A stretch of 64,000 bases of DNA from Chloroflexota bacterium (GTDB lineage Bacteria > Chloroflexota > Anaerolineae > J102): assembly GCA_029782215.1 (NCBI GenBank), contig JAKOVD010000002.1, positions 62,001 through 126,000 on the forward strand. Reading direction: 5' to 3'. Positions 8,864 to 17,585 of the stretch are shown one piece after another; position 1 is the first letter of the stretch; every line of letters starts with the position of its first letter. The notes beneath the pieces are model-generated. The model saw only the letters and a program-made list of their open reading frames with translations, made no database searches and was not told the DNA's origin. The position numbers and the translations under genes were made by a program.

Positions 8864-9666
8864 GTCAGGACCCTCTCAGGGGCAGTCTGTTGGTTTAGCT
8901 TCATCACTTCGGCTGCCAGCTCCTGGTAGGCGAGAGCGCCCGGCGAGTTGGGGGCATAGGTCGCCACCGGCTCGCCATAGCTGGGTGCTTCGCCCAGGCG
9001 AATGTTGCGCGGGATGACGCTCTTGAAGACCTTGTCGCCAAAATAGGCGCGCACCTCCTCCTGGACCTGGCTGCTGAGCCGCAGCCGCGAGTCGAACATG
9101 GTGAGCACAAGTCCGGCGATCTCCAGGCGCGGGTTCAAAGCCTGGCGGACGCGTTCAATGGTGGCAATGAGCTGGCCGAGCCCTTCCATGGCCAGGTATT
9201 CGGCCTGGACAGGCACGATGACCCCGTGCGTGGCGGCTGCCAGCGCATTGACGGTAATGAGCCCCAGGCTTGGCGGATTGTCGATTAACACGTAGTCGTA
9301 GCGGTGGAGGGTGGGGCGCAGCGCCTCGCGCAGCAGGAAGCTGCGCCGGAAAGGATCGGCGATCGTCTCCACGGCTTCCGTTTCAAGAGCAGCCAAGGCA
9401 TGGGATGCCGGGGCCAGGTCCAGCCGGATGCGGTTGGTCAGGGTGATGACATCGGCCAGGGTCGCATCGCCGGCAAGCACGTCATACATCGAACGCGGCA
9501 GTTGGCTGGGCACGAGACCCAGCGAACTGGTGGCGTTTGCCTGCGGGTCGATGTCGACGATAAGCACACGCTGGCCCGCAATGGCCAGGTAGGCGCCGAG
9601 ATTGACTGTCGTGGCGGTTTTGCCCACACCGCCCTTCTGGTTGGCAACTGCGTAAACGTAGGTCAT
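8860..9666 (-). CDS. parA: chromosome-partitioning ATPase ParA (Soj)
   Basis: 268 residues from ATG 9666. The deviant Walker A motif NQKGGVGKTATTVNLG holds the signature lysine (Lys11) and the P-loop lysine (Lys16). Switch regions VDIDPQAN and YVLIDNPPSLG follow. It binds DNA non-specifically as an ATP dimer and is released by ParB. Longer in-frame starts (up to 9720) would run into the pfkB gene, which ends at 9680, so ATG 9666, 14 nt downstream of that stop, is preferred. Short, chromosomal type without an N-terminal DNA-binding domain. Confidence 0.96.
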   Translation of the reverse strand: MTYVYAVANQKGGVGKTATTVNLGAYLAIAGQRVLIVDIDPQANATSSLGLVPSQLPRSMYDVLAGDATLADVITLTNRIRLDLAPASHALAALETEAVETIADPFRRSFLLREALRPTLHRYDYVLIDNPPSLGLITVNALAAATHGVIVPVQAEYLAMEGLGQLIATIERVRQALNPRLEIAGLVLTMFDSRLRLSSQVQEEVRAYFGDKVFKSVIPRNIRLGEAPSYGEPVATYAPNSPGALAYQELAAEVMKLNQQTAPERVLT

Positions 9667-9679
9667 AAGAGCAAGGGGA

Positions 9680-10516
9680 TCAGGCTCCGGGGACGGGATA
9701 TTGGCGAAGATAGGCTTCAACGTCGGCGCGAGTGGGAGCGCATTCGACCCCAGAGGCTTCGACGGAGAGACTGGCGGCTACGTTGGCGAACCAAGCCGCC
9801 GCGACGGGATCCTTGGATTCCCACAGCCGCACCATGAAGGCGGCACTGAAGATATCGCCTGCCCCGGTGGCATCGACTTCGGACGCAGGTCGCGGCGCCA
9901 CCGTCTGCATCTGGTGGCCCGTGTACACGATAGAGCCTGCGTGACCATCCGTGAGGGCGACCACGGGCACGGCGCTCCTGAGCTTCGCCAGGATATCCGG
10001 GTCCGCGGCGATGTCATGCTTCGACAAGGCGATCATGTCGAGGTAGGGCAACAGGCGGCCGGCGCTGCGCCAGGGGATGGCATAGACGCGGCCCCGTTCA
10101 TCCCATTCGCGCAGCCAACCCTGCGGAGCGCAGCCGACGATGCCTTCCAGCCGGGGGGCGATGGCGGGATCGACCTCCTGGCAAACAGGCGCCAGGAAGG
10201 CGATATCGGCTTTGCACAGGTGCTCGGGCACATCACCGGCGAAGATGGGATCGGCGACTACCTGCACCTGCTGCAGCCTGACGCCATCGGGCTGGTAGAA
10301 GTTCTGAAATGTCGTGGTATGGGGGGAAGGCAGACACACGACCTCGATGCCTGCCAGGGCCGGATGCCTGGCATCCTCGGGAGCCGCCCGCGTGACGATC
10401 GTGACCTGGGCGCCCAGACGATGCGCCGCAATAGCGGCATAGCTGGCCGTCCCACCGAGTGTATATCCACCGGGTACGATATCCCGTGTCAGGTGGCCGA
10501 TGACGACAAAATGCAC
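9680..10516 (-). CDS. PfkB-family carbohydrate/nucleoside kinase
   Basis: 278 residues from GTG 10516. The start is fixed by a GGAGG Shine-Dalgarno sequence 8 nt upstream; the resulting N-terminus VHFVVIGHLTRD begins directly with the first beta strand. The GG motif in YTLGGTASYAAIAAHRLG and the catalytic signature VDATGAGDIFSAAF (anion hole and catalytic Asp) define the PfkB (ribokinase) fold. The substrate cannot be told; residues resemble generic sugar/adenosine kinases. It is the first gene of an operon with parA-parB, preceded by a promoter at 10554-10582. Whether the link with chromosome partitioning is functional is unknown. Confidence 0.85.
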   Translation of the reverse strand: MHFVVIGHLTRDIVPGGYTLGGTASYAAIAAHRLGAQVTIVTRAAPEDARHPALAGIEVVCLPSPHTTTFQNFYQPDGVRLQQVQVVADPIFAGDVPEHLCKADIAFLAPVCQEVDPAIAPRLEGIVGCAPQGWLREWDERGRVYAIPWRSAGRLLPYLDMIALSKHDIAADPDILAKLRSAVPVVALTDGHAGSIVYTGHQMQTVAPRPASEVDATGAGDIFSAAFMVRLWESKDPVAAAWFANVAASLSVEASGVECAPTRADVEAYLRQYPVPGA

Positions 10517-10553
10517 CAGAGATTCCTCCAGGGGTGGCAAAACAGGCGCAAGG

Positions 10554-10582
10554 ATTGTAGCACACGGCCAAAGGCCGGACAA
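10554..10582 (-). promoter_or_regulatory. sigma-70-type promoter for pfkB-parA-parB
   Basis: On the minus strand TTGTCC, a 17-nt spacer and TACAAT lie about 35 nt upstream of the GTG start at 10516. Read by eye. Confidence 0.6.
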
Positions 10583-10642
10583 AGGCGGATCCGGTTTGGG
10601 TTCCGGTCTGGCTCCGGCGCCCAGGGACGCCTGCAGAAAGAA

Positions 10643-10670
10643 CGAGGCCCGCTTTGCAGCGGGCCTCGTC
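10643..10670 (-). terminator. hairpin terminator downstream of the cNMP-domain gene
   Basis: Perfect 11-bp stem (ACGAGGCCCGC with GCGGGCCTCGT) and 6-nt loop, 43 nt after the stop of the minus-strand gene, followed on that strand by TCTTTC. A similar ACGAGGCC-type stem follows the M6 protease gene at 37514. Confidence 0.65.
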
Positions 10671-10713
10671 GTCGTTGGGAGCGGTGAAGACGTTCAAAAC
10701 GCCATCGGTCAGG

Positions 10714-13401
10714 CTAGAAGTTCTTGCGGAACACCACTTCGAAGGAGTTGTGAAAGAGGGTGTTACCGCCGCTGCCGTCACCACACTGCGCTTCGTCGGG
10801 AAAGCCGCTGTACAACGGCTGCGCGAAGTCCGTGCTGGCCGGAGTGGCTCCATCATTGGAGATGAAGACCATGTACTCAGCGCCCTTCCACATGTCGAAG
10901 TTCAGCCATCCGGGTTGGGAATTCATCAGCCAGGAGTCCTTCGTCGTGGACTGCTGCTTGTCCAGCACCTGTCCTGGATTGCCTCTGGGCGCCTGGATGG
11001 CCCAGACACCGTTGACGCCACTGCCGCCCGCATCCACAACCTGCACGTAGATGTTGTGCTTGCCGCGGTTCTCACACGGGTCCAGCCGGCGCATCTTGAT
11101 CAGGCTGTACTGCACGCTGGGCTTGGGAGCTTCCGCAGGGGCCGCCGCTGCCGCGGCCTGCGGTGCAGCCGCAGCGACCCTGGCCGCGACACGCGGCCGG
11201 GGAGTCGGCACCGGAGTATCCGTCGCCGTCGGCAGCGGCGTCGCCGTCGGTGTGTCGGTGGGCAGCGGCGTGGGCGTGGGTGTGTCCGTGGGCACAGGCG
11301 TGTCCGTGGGCAGGGGTGTCAGCGTGGGCGGGGGCGTGTAGGTGGCCGTGGGCGCGTAGGCGGCCTCATCCCCGGCGGCGCTGTCGGCGACCGCGAGGGC
11401 GCCGGTTGCCACGTCGTTCGTCGAGGACGCCATGGCGGCGCGCAGCGGCTCCTGTGCGGGCTGCGCCGATGCCGTGCGCAGGGCGCTGATGATCATCGCC
11501 GGCACCGAAATGCCCAGCAGGAAAATCACCAGGAGGATCAGAACGGCAAGCCGCCACTTGGCGCCAGACGAAAGGCCGCCATACCAGTTTGCCAGCGAGT
11601 CAAAGGGTCCCCGCTTGACAGGGGGGGCTGCGGGCGCCGCCGGCGTCTCCGCGACAGGAAGGGGCGCCGCCACAGCCGGAGCCTGGCTTGCCACCGCAGC
11701 CCCTGCCATCACTGCTCCGACCGGACTTGCGGTCCCCGCTGCGCCTGCGGCGACGGCAGCGCCTGCGGCTACGGCAGCGCCCGCCGGGAGGCCATAGTTA
11801 ACCGGGCGGAAGTGGGTCCTGCGGGCAATGATGCGGCTGAGATTGAGGGCCAGGACGGGGTACTTGAGGGCCAGGGATTCGAAATCGTCCCGGGTCAGGG
11901 CCCAGACTTCGGCATCTGTCTCGGCGACCGCCGTCACAGCGTGGGGATCGCCGGTCAGCAGAGAAGACTCGCCAAAGAAGTCGCCGTTCCCCAACGCCAA
12001 CCGTTCACCCTGGCCATTGTCAAGGTGGACGCTGCCGGTCTCGATCAGGTAGAGCCGATCCCCCGAGGCGCCCTGCTGGTAGATGACGTCGTGAGCGCGG
12101 AAGCGTCCCGGCAGCAGCCGGTCGGCCACATCCGCCAGTTGGTCGGTGGTCAATCCGGCGAAGAGCGCGATCTGGCGCAGGTGCTTCTCGCCGAACGCGC
12201 CTGCCGACTGGTTCAACCGCTCGGTCAGGGTGCGTCCCAGAGACTGTCCCAGCACCGGATAGGTGACGACCAGCTCGTCGAAGTCGTTCCGGTAGAGCAC
12301 CCAGAGATTGGTGTCTTCGGCTGTACGCACGCCTGTGGTTCGGCTGTGGCCGGTCAGAAGCGCCGTCTCCCCGAAGAAACCGCCTTGGCCCAGCCGCGCC
12401 AGGACCTGCCCGCGCCGGCTGACGCTGCTGACGATCTCGACCCGGCCGGTATCGACCAGGTAGAGGGCATCGCCAGGGCTCCCTTCCTCGTAGACGATCT
12501 CACGGGCGGGGACATGCTGGAGCATCAAGCGCTGCGACACCGCGCGTAGCGTGGCGTCGTCCACCGTGCTGAAGATGGGCAGTGCTCGCAGCCGTTCAAT
12601 AGCCAACGCCTCGTCCTCGGGGCTGAGGCTGGTGCGCAGCCCCTGGCTCAGACGGGCCAGCAGATCCGGATTCTCCGCGGCAAGCTCCACTAAGGCTTCG
12701 CGGCTGAGCGACCACGCCAGCATGGCCGACCGCGCCTCGGCTGTCTCAGGGTGTGCCTTGGCGGCGACAAGCGCCATCAGCCCCAGCACCTCGCCAGGAC
12801 CGGCGTCGATGAGAAGCGCGTCCCGCTGGATGCGCACCCCACCTGTTTCAATCACGTACATGGCGTCGGCTTCGACGCCGGCTTTGTAGAGGGTCTGGCC
12901 TGACCGGAAGGTCTCCAGGGTCATTTGCGCAGCGATCTGACTTCGTTCATGTTCCGTCAGGGCCTGCAACCCGGGGGCATCGGCCAGGCGCGTGTCCGCA
13001 AGGTAGGCGTCAAGCTGGACCAGCTTGCTGCCAAACCCCTGAGAAAGCGTGATGCCGATACCTGGGTTCGCACTAACGACCTGCTGCAGATCCTGCGTGG
13101 AAAGCGTCCACACCTCAGTTTCGCCCGTGCTCTGTGCGCCCACCGTATGGGGACGTCCCAGGAACACGTCTGCTTCGCCGAAGACGCCGCCCGCGCCCAG
13201 GGTGGCCAGTGAGACCGGCCCCATGCTGATCTGCACGCCGCCAGACTTGATCAGGTAGAGCGTCGTGCTGGGCGTTTCTTCGACAAAGATGACCTGCCCG
13301 GCCTGGAAGCGCTGCGACTGCAGCCGCTGTGCCAGCAGGCTGCGCTCCTCCGGACTGAGGTCGGCGAAGAGTGAAGCACGTTCCAGTAGGTTAGTGCTCA
13401 C
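10714..13401 (-). CDS. membrane protein with four tandem cNMP-binding-type domains and an outer C-terminal domain
   Basis: 895 residues from a GTG preceded by AAGGAGG (spacing ~11 nt). Four CRP-type cyclic-nucleotide-binding folds fill about residues 5-520. Repeat 3 keeps the phosphate-binding cassette (FGETALLTGHSRTTG, Glu plus Arg). Repeats 1 and 4 keep FGE but lack the arginine (GRPHTVGA, GDPHAVTAV). Repeat 2 has lost both (VLGLMALVAA). An Ala-rich linker leads to one transmembrane helix (about 614-640), then a Thr/Pro linker (about 684-735) and a C-terminal domain of ~140 residues ending in FRKNF. That last domain is shared with the next gene upstream. The arrangement suggests a cytoplasmic sensor joined to an extracytoplasmic module; no catalytic domain is seen. 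Ligand and output are unknown. Confidence 0.82.
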   Translation of the reverse strand: MSTNLLERASLFADLSPEERSLLAQRLQSQRFQAGQVIFVEETPSTTLYLIKSGGVQISMGPVSLATLGAGGVFGEADVFLGRPHTVGAQSTGETEVWTLSTQDLQQVVSANPGIGITLSQGFGSKLVQLDAYLADTRLADAPGLQALTEHERSQIAAQMTLETFRSGQTLYKAGVEADAMYVIETGGVRIQRDALLIDAGPGEVLGLMALVAAKAHPETAEARSAMLAWSLSREALVELAAENPDLLARLSQGLRTSLSPEDEALAIERLRALPIFSTVDDATLRAVSQRLMLQHVPAREIVYEEGSPGDALYLVDTGRVEIVSSVSRRGQVLARLGQGGFFGETALLTGHSRTTGVRTAEDTNLWVLYRNDFDELVVTYPVLGQSLGRTLTERLNQSAGAFGEKHLRQIALFAGLTTDQLADVADRLLPGRFRAHDVIYQQGASGDRLYLIETGSVHLDNGQGERLALGNGDFFGESSLLTGDPHAVTAVAETDAEVWALTRDDFESLALKYPVLALNLSRIIARRTHFRPVNYGLPAGAAVAAGAAVAAGAAGTASPVGAVMAGAAVASQAPAVAAPLPVAETPAAPAAPPVKRGPFDSLANWYGGLSSGAKWRLAVLILLVIFLLGISVPAMIISALRTASAQPAQEPLRAAMASSTNDVATGALAVADSAAGDEAAYAPTATYTPPPTLTPLPTDTPVPTDTPTPTPLPTDTPTATPLPTATDTPVPTPRPRVAARVAAAAPQAAAAAAPAEAPKPSVQYSLIKMRRLDPCENRGKHNIYVQVVDAGGSGVNGVWAIQAPRGNPGQVLDKQQSTTKDSWLMNSQPGWLNFDMWKGAEYMVFISNDGATPASTDFAQPLYSGFPDEAQCGDGSGGNTLFHNSFEVVFRKNF

Positions 13402-13594
13402 GTGAATAGATACCTCCTTGACTTAATGGCAAGACGTGAATGCGTTTCGACCTGGCCGCGAACACGTCCATGCCAAACTAGACAGCCCATTTGGAGTGGC
13501 TGCCTTTGAGAGCAGAAGCTAGTTTAGCCTAGGGACAGAAAAATCTCCAACCCAACTCGGCTTTCCGGGACGCCCTGGGGGCTGACTCGCCAGC

Positions 13595-14890
13595 CTAGAA
13601 ATTGCGGCGGAAGGTGACGTCGTAAACGTAGTGGCCAACCGCAAACAAATACGTCTTGTTGTTGAGATCGGCCTCGCAGCTTGCAGGATCGGGATGCGGT
13701 TTGCAGTTGCAGTACCCGGCGGCAAGCATCAGATCGAAATCCGGCCAGTCCGCGCTCATGCCCCGACTTTGCGGGCTGATGGCGTTGTTGGCGCCGTCCA
13801 CAAGCTCGACAACACCGCCTCCCCCGCGATAGATGTCGTATTCGACACGACCATCGCCCTTGCCCTGGTCGCCGGTCACCTGGACTTGGCCTGTATAGAC
13901 CTCACGCACCCGTTGGCCATTGATGGGGCTGCCATTGGCATCCACGACGGTGACAAAGATGTTGTGCTCACCGCCGTGGCAGTGCTGGGCGTCCTGGCCC
14001 ACCGGCCGCAGACGCACATCCACCGTCCATCCCGCCGCCGGCGCCTGCGTGGGCGCCGGTGTTGGCCGCACCGGCGTATTGGCAGGCAGGGGCCGGGTGG
14101 GCGTCGCCGGTGGCAGGGGGATGTCCTCGATGATCGGGGATCCCTCGACGGGACCTTCTGTCGAGACGAGCTGCCCCAGTACCCAGGCCTCAGCGCCATC
14201 CGTCAGCTTCACCTGCCACCATTGGCCACTCTTATCGATGCCGGTGATAGGCGCTTTGTCGCCTGCCGACAGTGTCGCGACGACTTCGTAGTCAAGCCCG
14301 GGGCCGCTGCGCACATTGACATCGCCAACGGCGATCATAGCCGGTGCAGGTTCCGGCGTCGCCGTGGGTGGCTCCGGCGTGGGCGTGGTGGCAGGCGTGG
14401 GCGTGTCGGACGCCGGCGCAGGTGTGGGCGTGCCGGCTGAAGGAGGAGCAGTGGGCGCCACGGTGACCGGCACGGGACTCGGCGCCAGGGCAATGGCAGT
14501 TGGCGTCGGGAGGGGTGTAGGTGTGGGCAAGTGCTGCTCCAGGGCGGGGCTGAGGACGCCCAGGGCGATGGCCAGTTGGGCAAGGGCCGTGATCTCCTCG
14601 GGGCGGCCATTGCTGCTGATGCGGCGCTCTGCCACGCCCGACACAAGCTGGCCCAGGTTGGGCGCCTTGAGGGCCTGAAGCTGCGCTTTGGCCTGCTCAA
14701 GGTCCTTCGTCTGGCTGTACCCAAGCGCCACGAGGGTGGCGTAATCGTCCTGCTGCTGCGGGCTGAGGTTGTTGTAGCTCACGCCGACCAGGCTTGGCGC
14801 CCACCGTGCGCCCGCCCAAAGGCCGATCAACAGGCCGGCAATCAGGCCGACGATGGCAATGAGCCAGGTATAGTCTCGTTTAGGTGTCAT
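13595..14890 (-). CDS. membrane-anchored SH3b protein sharing the C-terminal domain of its neighbour
   Basis: 431 residues. An N-terminal signal anchor (LIAIVGLIAGLLIGLWAG) is followed by an alpha-helical stretch (to ~110), a Thr/Pro linker, a bacterial SH3 domain (about 185-245: DVNVRSGPGLDYEVVATL, then WWQVKLTDGAEAWV), a second Pro-rich linker, and a C-terminal domain of ~135 residues ending in TFRRNF. The last domain has the same landmarks as the cNMP-domain protein downstream: C-x3-G-x-HNI-(Y/F)-V-x-VVDAxGS near its start and FR(K/R)NF at the very end. Likely exposed outside the membrane, perhaps binding cell-envelope material. No Shine-Dalgarno sequence is visible at ATG 14890. It has the same orientation as the cNMP gene, with a 193-nt gap. 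Confidence 0.75.
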   Translation of the reverse strand: MTPKRDYTWLIAIVGLIAGLLIGLWAGARWAPSLVGVSYNNLSPQQQDDYATLVALGYSQTKDLEQAKAQLQALKAPNLGQLVSGVAERRISSNGRPEEITALAQLAIALGVLSPALEQHLPTPTPLPTPTAIALAPSPVPVTVAPTAPPSAGTPTPAPASDTPTPATTPTPEPPTATPEPAPAMIAVGDVNVRSGPGLDYEVVATLSAGDKAPITGIDKSGQWWQVKLTDGAEAWVLGQLVSTEGPVEGSPIIEDIPLPPATPTRPLPANTPVRPTPAPTQAPAAGWTVDVRLRPVGQDAQHCHGGEHNIFVTVVDANGSPINGQRVREVYTGQVQVTGDQGKGDGRVEYDIYRGGGGVVELVDGANNAISPQSRGMSADWPDFDLMLAAGYCNCKPHPDPASCEADLNNKTYLFAVGHYVYDVTFRRNF

Positions 14891-14942
14891 AGGAGGAACT
14901 CAAGTCGCTTTGGCTGTCAGTGCTGACCACAGGTCATTGCAC

Positions 14943-14997
14943 AAAAAAAGAGGGAACTCCTTGGCGGCTTTGCCTACTGCCGCTGAGTTTCCCTCTT
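14943..14997 (-). terminator. rho-independent terminator of tRNA-Leu
   Basis: On the minus strand a long stem (AAGAGGGAAACTC with GAGTTCCCTCTT, one bulge) encloses an inner GC stem and is followed by a run of seven T. It lies about 95 nt past the tRNA 3' end and ends 50 nt before the SH3b gene starts. Confidence 0.85.
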
Positions 14998-15090
14998 GCA
15001 GTGCCCGTCAGCTATAATCGGGACGCAACCTGCGATTGTCGCTGAAACGCTTTCTGGGCGGCTCTGGTTGCGCACATGGCTGTCTATGAG

Positions 15091-15174
15091 TGCCGAAGGT
15101 GGGACTTGAACCCACATGGAGCTATCTCCAACGGTGTTTGAGACCGTCGCGTCTGCCTATTCCGCCACTTCGGC
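15091..15174 (-). tRNA. tRNA-Leu (CAA)
   Basis: An 84-nt cloverleaf on the minus strand. The acceptor stem is GCCGAAG/CTTCGGC with discriminator A, the anticodon loop CTCAAAC (anticodon CAA, reads UUG), there is a long class II variable arm, and a T-loop GTTCAAGTC. The 3' CCA is not encoded. A consensus-like promoter and a terminator flank it, so it is its own transcription unit. Confidence 0.96.
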
Positions 15175-15185
15175 GCCAGACGCAG

Positions 15186-15214
15186 AGTATAGCCGAGCCG
15201 CATGGCCCCGTCAA
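15186..15214 (-). promoter_or_regulatory. promoter of tRNA-Leu
   Basis: Minus-strand TTGACG, exactly 17 nt, then TATACT. The predicted start of transcription lies about 5 nt before the tRNA 5' end, as expected for a stable RNA gene. Confidence 0.8.
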
Positions 15215-15397
15215 ATTGCCTGGCGATTTTGGGCTTGGCCGCGTACCGGCACCTTGATTCTGACCCGCATCACACCAGATCGCTTTCCGGCCTGGTTGTC
15301 TCTATGACTTTACGTTTGCACATGAAATGCCCGCGAGGTCCTCAGGCGCCCTGGAGTCGCCGGGTCATCAGGCCAAAGCAAAGAGTGGGGTCGGGGC

Positions 15398-16000
15398 GTG
15401 ATTGATGAGACGCGGTTGATCGCTGCCGCCCGCAATGGCGAGGTGGCGGCCTTCAACCAGTTGGTTCTGCAATACCAGGGCCTCGCCTACAACGTCGCCT
15501 ATCGTGTTCTGGGCGACGCTGACGCTGCCGCTGACGCCACGCAGGACTCTTTTATCAAGGCCTATAAGGCCCTGGAAAGTCTGCGCGGGGAATCTTTCAA
15601 AGCATGGCTGCTGCGCATTGTCACCAATACGTGCTATGACCAGCTTCGCTCCGTACAACGGCGGCCAACGCACAACCTGGACGATCTGCTGACCGAGCCC
15701 GAGCACACCTGGCGCCTGGTCGAGCCGGGGGAGCGGCCGGACGAGGCCGCCGAACGCCTTGAGCTGAGTCATATGCTGCAGTGGGCGATCAACCAACTTC
15801 CTGAGGAACAGCGTCTGGTCGTCATTCTCTCCGACGTGGAGGGCCTGTCTTACGAGGAGATCGCCGACGCGATGGGCACCTCATTGGGAACGGTCAAGTC
15901 CCGCCTTAGCCGGGCACGCGCCAAGCTGCGGGACCTGCTGCAGCAGCGCCAGGAACTTTTGCCCCACCGCTATCGTCTGATGGGTGCAGGACCTAACTGA
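15398..16000 (+). CDS. ECF-family RNA polymerase sigma factor
   Basis: 200 residues from a GTG start. Sigma region 2 is visible as FNQLVLQYQGLAYNVAYRVL, DADAAADATQDSFIKAYKAL and FKAWLLRIVTNTCYDQLR. Region 4 reads LPEEQRLVVILSDVEGLSYE followed by the helix-turn-helix EIADAMGTSLGTVKSRLSRA. No region 1 or 3, as in group 4 (ECF) sigma factors. The next gene, 20 nt downstream, encodes a membrane protein with an anti-sigma-like N-terminus, the usual ECF arrangement. The stimulus is not evident from the neighbourhood. Confidence 0.95.
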   Translation: MIDETRLIAAARNGEVAAFNQLVLQYQGLAYNVAYRVLGDADAAADATQDSFIKAYKALESLRGESFKAWLLRIVTNTCYDQLRSVQRRPTHNLDDLLTEPEHTWRLVEPGERPDEAAERLELSHMLQWAINQLPEEQRLVVILSDVEGLSYEEIADAMGTSLGTVKSRLSRARAKLRDLLQQRQELLPHRYRLMGAGPN

Positions 16001-16020
16001 CCCCCTTTGCGATTTCACTC

Positions 16021-17502
16021 ATGACGACATTCACTTCTCCTGGCTCCGGCCACCCTGCACTCAGCGACGATCTCCTGTCCGCCTACCTGGACGGACAGGT
16101 GACGCCGGCTGAGCGCCAGCGTGTCGAGAAAGCGCTGGCCGAGGACCCGGCCGTGCGGGAGCGCTATATGCTGCTGCGGCAAACGGTGCTTTTGCTGCGC
16201 CAGACGCCGCGCCTTGCCGTGCCCCGCAGCTTTGTGCTGTCGGAGGCACAGGTGCTGGCCGCCGGTGGTCGTGTGGCAGGCGTCGAGCGACCGGGTCTGT
16301 GGGCCCGGCTGCTGGCCGGTCTGTCACGCGCGCTGCCGGTGGCGACCGCTGCCGTCGCCGTCGCCCTCCTGCTGGTGGTGGGCGTCGACGTATGGCGCAC
16401 CCAGTTTGCGCCGGCAGCAAGCGCGCCGCCGGTCTTTTCGACCGAGGGGCAGGCTGCACCGGCCTCTCCCGCCAGATCGCGGGAGACCGCGACGGTGGCG
16501 GCTGTGGCCGCCCGCGCCCAACCCCAACCCACGCAAGCGCCATCGCCTGCGTCGGCGCCGCAGCCGGAAATCACCGCCGTGGCGCTGCCAACCCAGATGC
16601 CTGAGGAAGCGCCGGCCGCAGTCGCGGCAGCGCAAGCACCCCCTGCGCCCGCGGCGAAGGCAGGCGCGCCGGCAGGCGGTGCGGCAGAGCCCTCACCCGC
16701 CCTGTCAGGCGAACAGGCGCCCGCGGCCGCAACGGAAGCGCCGGCGCAGCCTGCCCCGACTAGCGCCCCGGCCGCTGCCCCCGCCGCCAAGGCGGCAGTC
16801 ACGGAGGCGACACCGGAAATGGTAGAGCCGGCGCCAGCTCTTGCCGCCGCTGCCGCGCCTGAGCCAGCGCCGGCCCTGGCCGCGGCGGCTGCGGCTGCCT
16901 TCACCGAAACCGAACGGGCCGCGCTGACCGAAGCCGCGACGACATCGACCACCCTGATGATGTCGGCCACAGTGCCTATCACCGCGGAAATCCGGGAGCA
17001 GGAGCCGGACGTGGCCGAGACTCCTGCCTTGGCTGCGGCAGAGGCGCCGGCTGCCGCGCCCGCCGCCGACCTGGCGCCAGCCAGCGCTGCCGCCATCGAG
17101 GAAGCGGCGCCAGCGCCCACCGACACCCCGGCAGCGGAGGTGACACCCCTGGAGCAGCCTGCGCCTACGCCGGTTCCGCTGGTGCAGGTCTTGCCGACAG
17201 CGACGCCCCTTGCTACGCCGGTTGCACAGCCGACGCCTGCGGTCGTCGTCCGGGCGCAGACGCCGGCCTCTAAACCAGAGGCGGCCAAGATCGCCGCAGC
17301 GCCTGCGCAAAGCACAGCGGCCCCGGCCGTCGTCCGGGCCGAGCCCCAGGCTGCTTCCGCCGCGGCGCCTGCACCTGCGGCACCGCCCGCGGCCTCACCT
17401 GTGACCCCCAGAATGGGCCTGCGTGCGGTGGAGATCGGTCTGGTGGTGCTCCTGCTCGTGCTCGCCGCCCTGACTCTGTTTGGACGCCGCCGGCCAGCCT
17501 GA
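16021..17502 (+). CDS. probable anti-sigma factor with Ala/Pro-rich region between two membrane helices
   Basis: 493 residues. The first ~75 residues (LSDDLLSAYLDGQVTPAERQ, then VRERYMLLRQTVLLLRQTP and PRSFVLS) look like the cytoplasmic sigma-binding domain of an anti-sigma factor, but without the His-Cys-Cys zinc motif. A membrane helix lies at ~102-122. About 340 residues of extremely Ala/Pro-rich, low-complexity sequence follow, then a second helix (about 465-485) and a short RRRPA tail. The middle is thus predicted to be outside the cell. Its position directly after the ECF sigma gene supports the partnership. No protease cleavage site or sensor domain can be recognised. Confidence 0.75.
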   Translation: MTTFTSPGSGHPALSDDLLSAYLDGQVTPAERQRVEKALAEDPAVRERYMLLRQTVLLLRQTPRLAVPRSFVLSEAQVLAAGGRVAGVERPGLWARLLAGLSRALPVATAAVAVALLLVVGVDVWRTQFAPAASAPPVFSTEGQAAPASPARSRETATVAAVAARAQPQPTQAPSPASAPQPEITAVALPTQMPEEAPAAVAAAQAPPAPAAKAGAPAGGAAEPSPALSGEQAPAAATEAPAQPAPTSAPAAAPAAKAAVTEATPEMVEPAPALAAAAAPEPAPALAAAAAAAFTETERAALTEAATTSTTLMMSATVPITAEIREQEPDVAETPALAAAEAPAAAPAADLAPASAAAIEEAAPAPTDTPAAEVTPLEQPAPTPVPLVQVLPTATPLATPVAQPTPAVVVRAQTPASKPEAAKIAAAPAQSTAAPAVVRAEPQAASAAAPAPAAPPAASPVTPRMGLRAVEIGLVVLLLVLAALTLFGRRRPA

Positions 17503-17585
17503 AGGCGCCGTCCGCGCCGCCGTTGAACCTTCCCAACATGCCTCCGCCGTGGAGACGGCGGTTTGCACCCGAAAAGCGGCGAGAT

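Noticed and set aside
11190-11345. Short direct repeats resembling a CRISPR or satellite array
   Set aside because: They are degenerate codon repeats for the Thr/Pro linker of the cNMP protein, in frame and without uniform spacers. The same holds for 14340-14520 and 26155-26250.
13399-13410. CACGTG palindrome as a parS site near parAB
   Set aside because: Only the central hexamer fits; the flanks do not match the TGTTTCACGTGAAACA pattern and it overlaps a start codon.
15013-15018. Exact TATAAT on the plus strand as a promoter of the ECF sigma gene
   Set aside because: No acceptable -35, and the tRNA-Leu gene lies antisense between it and the sigma gene.
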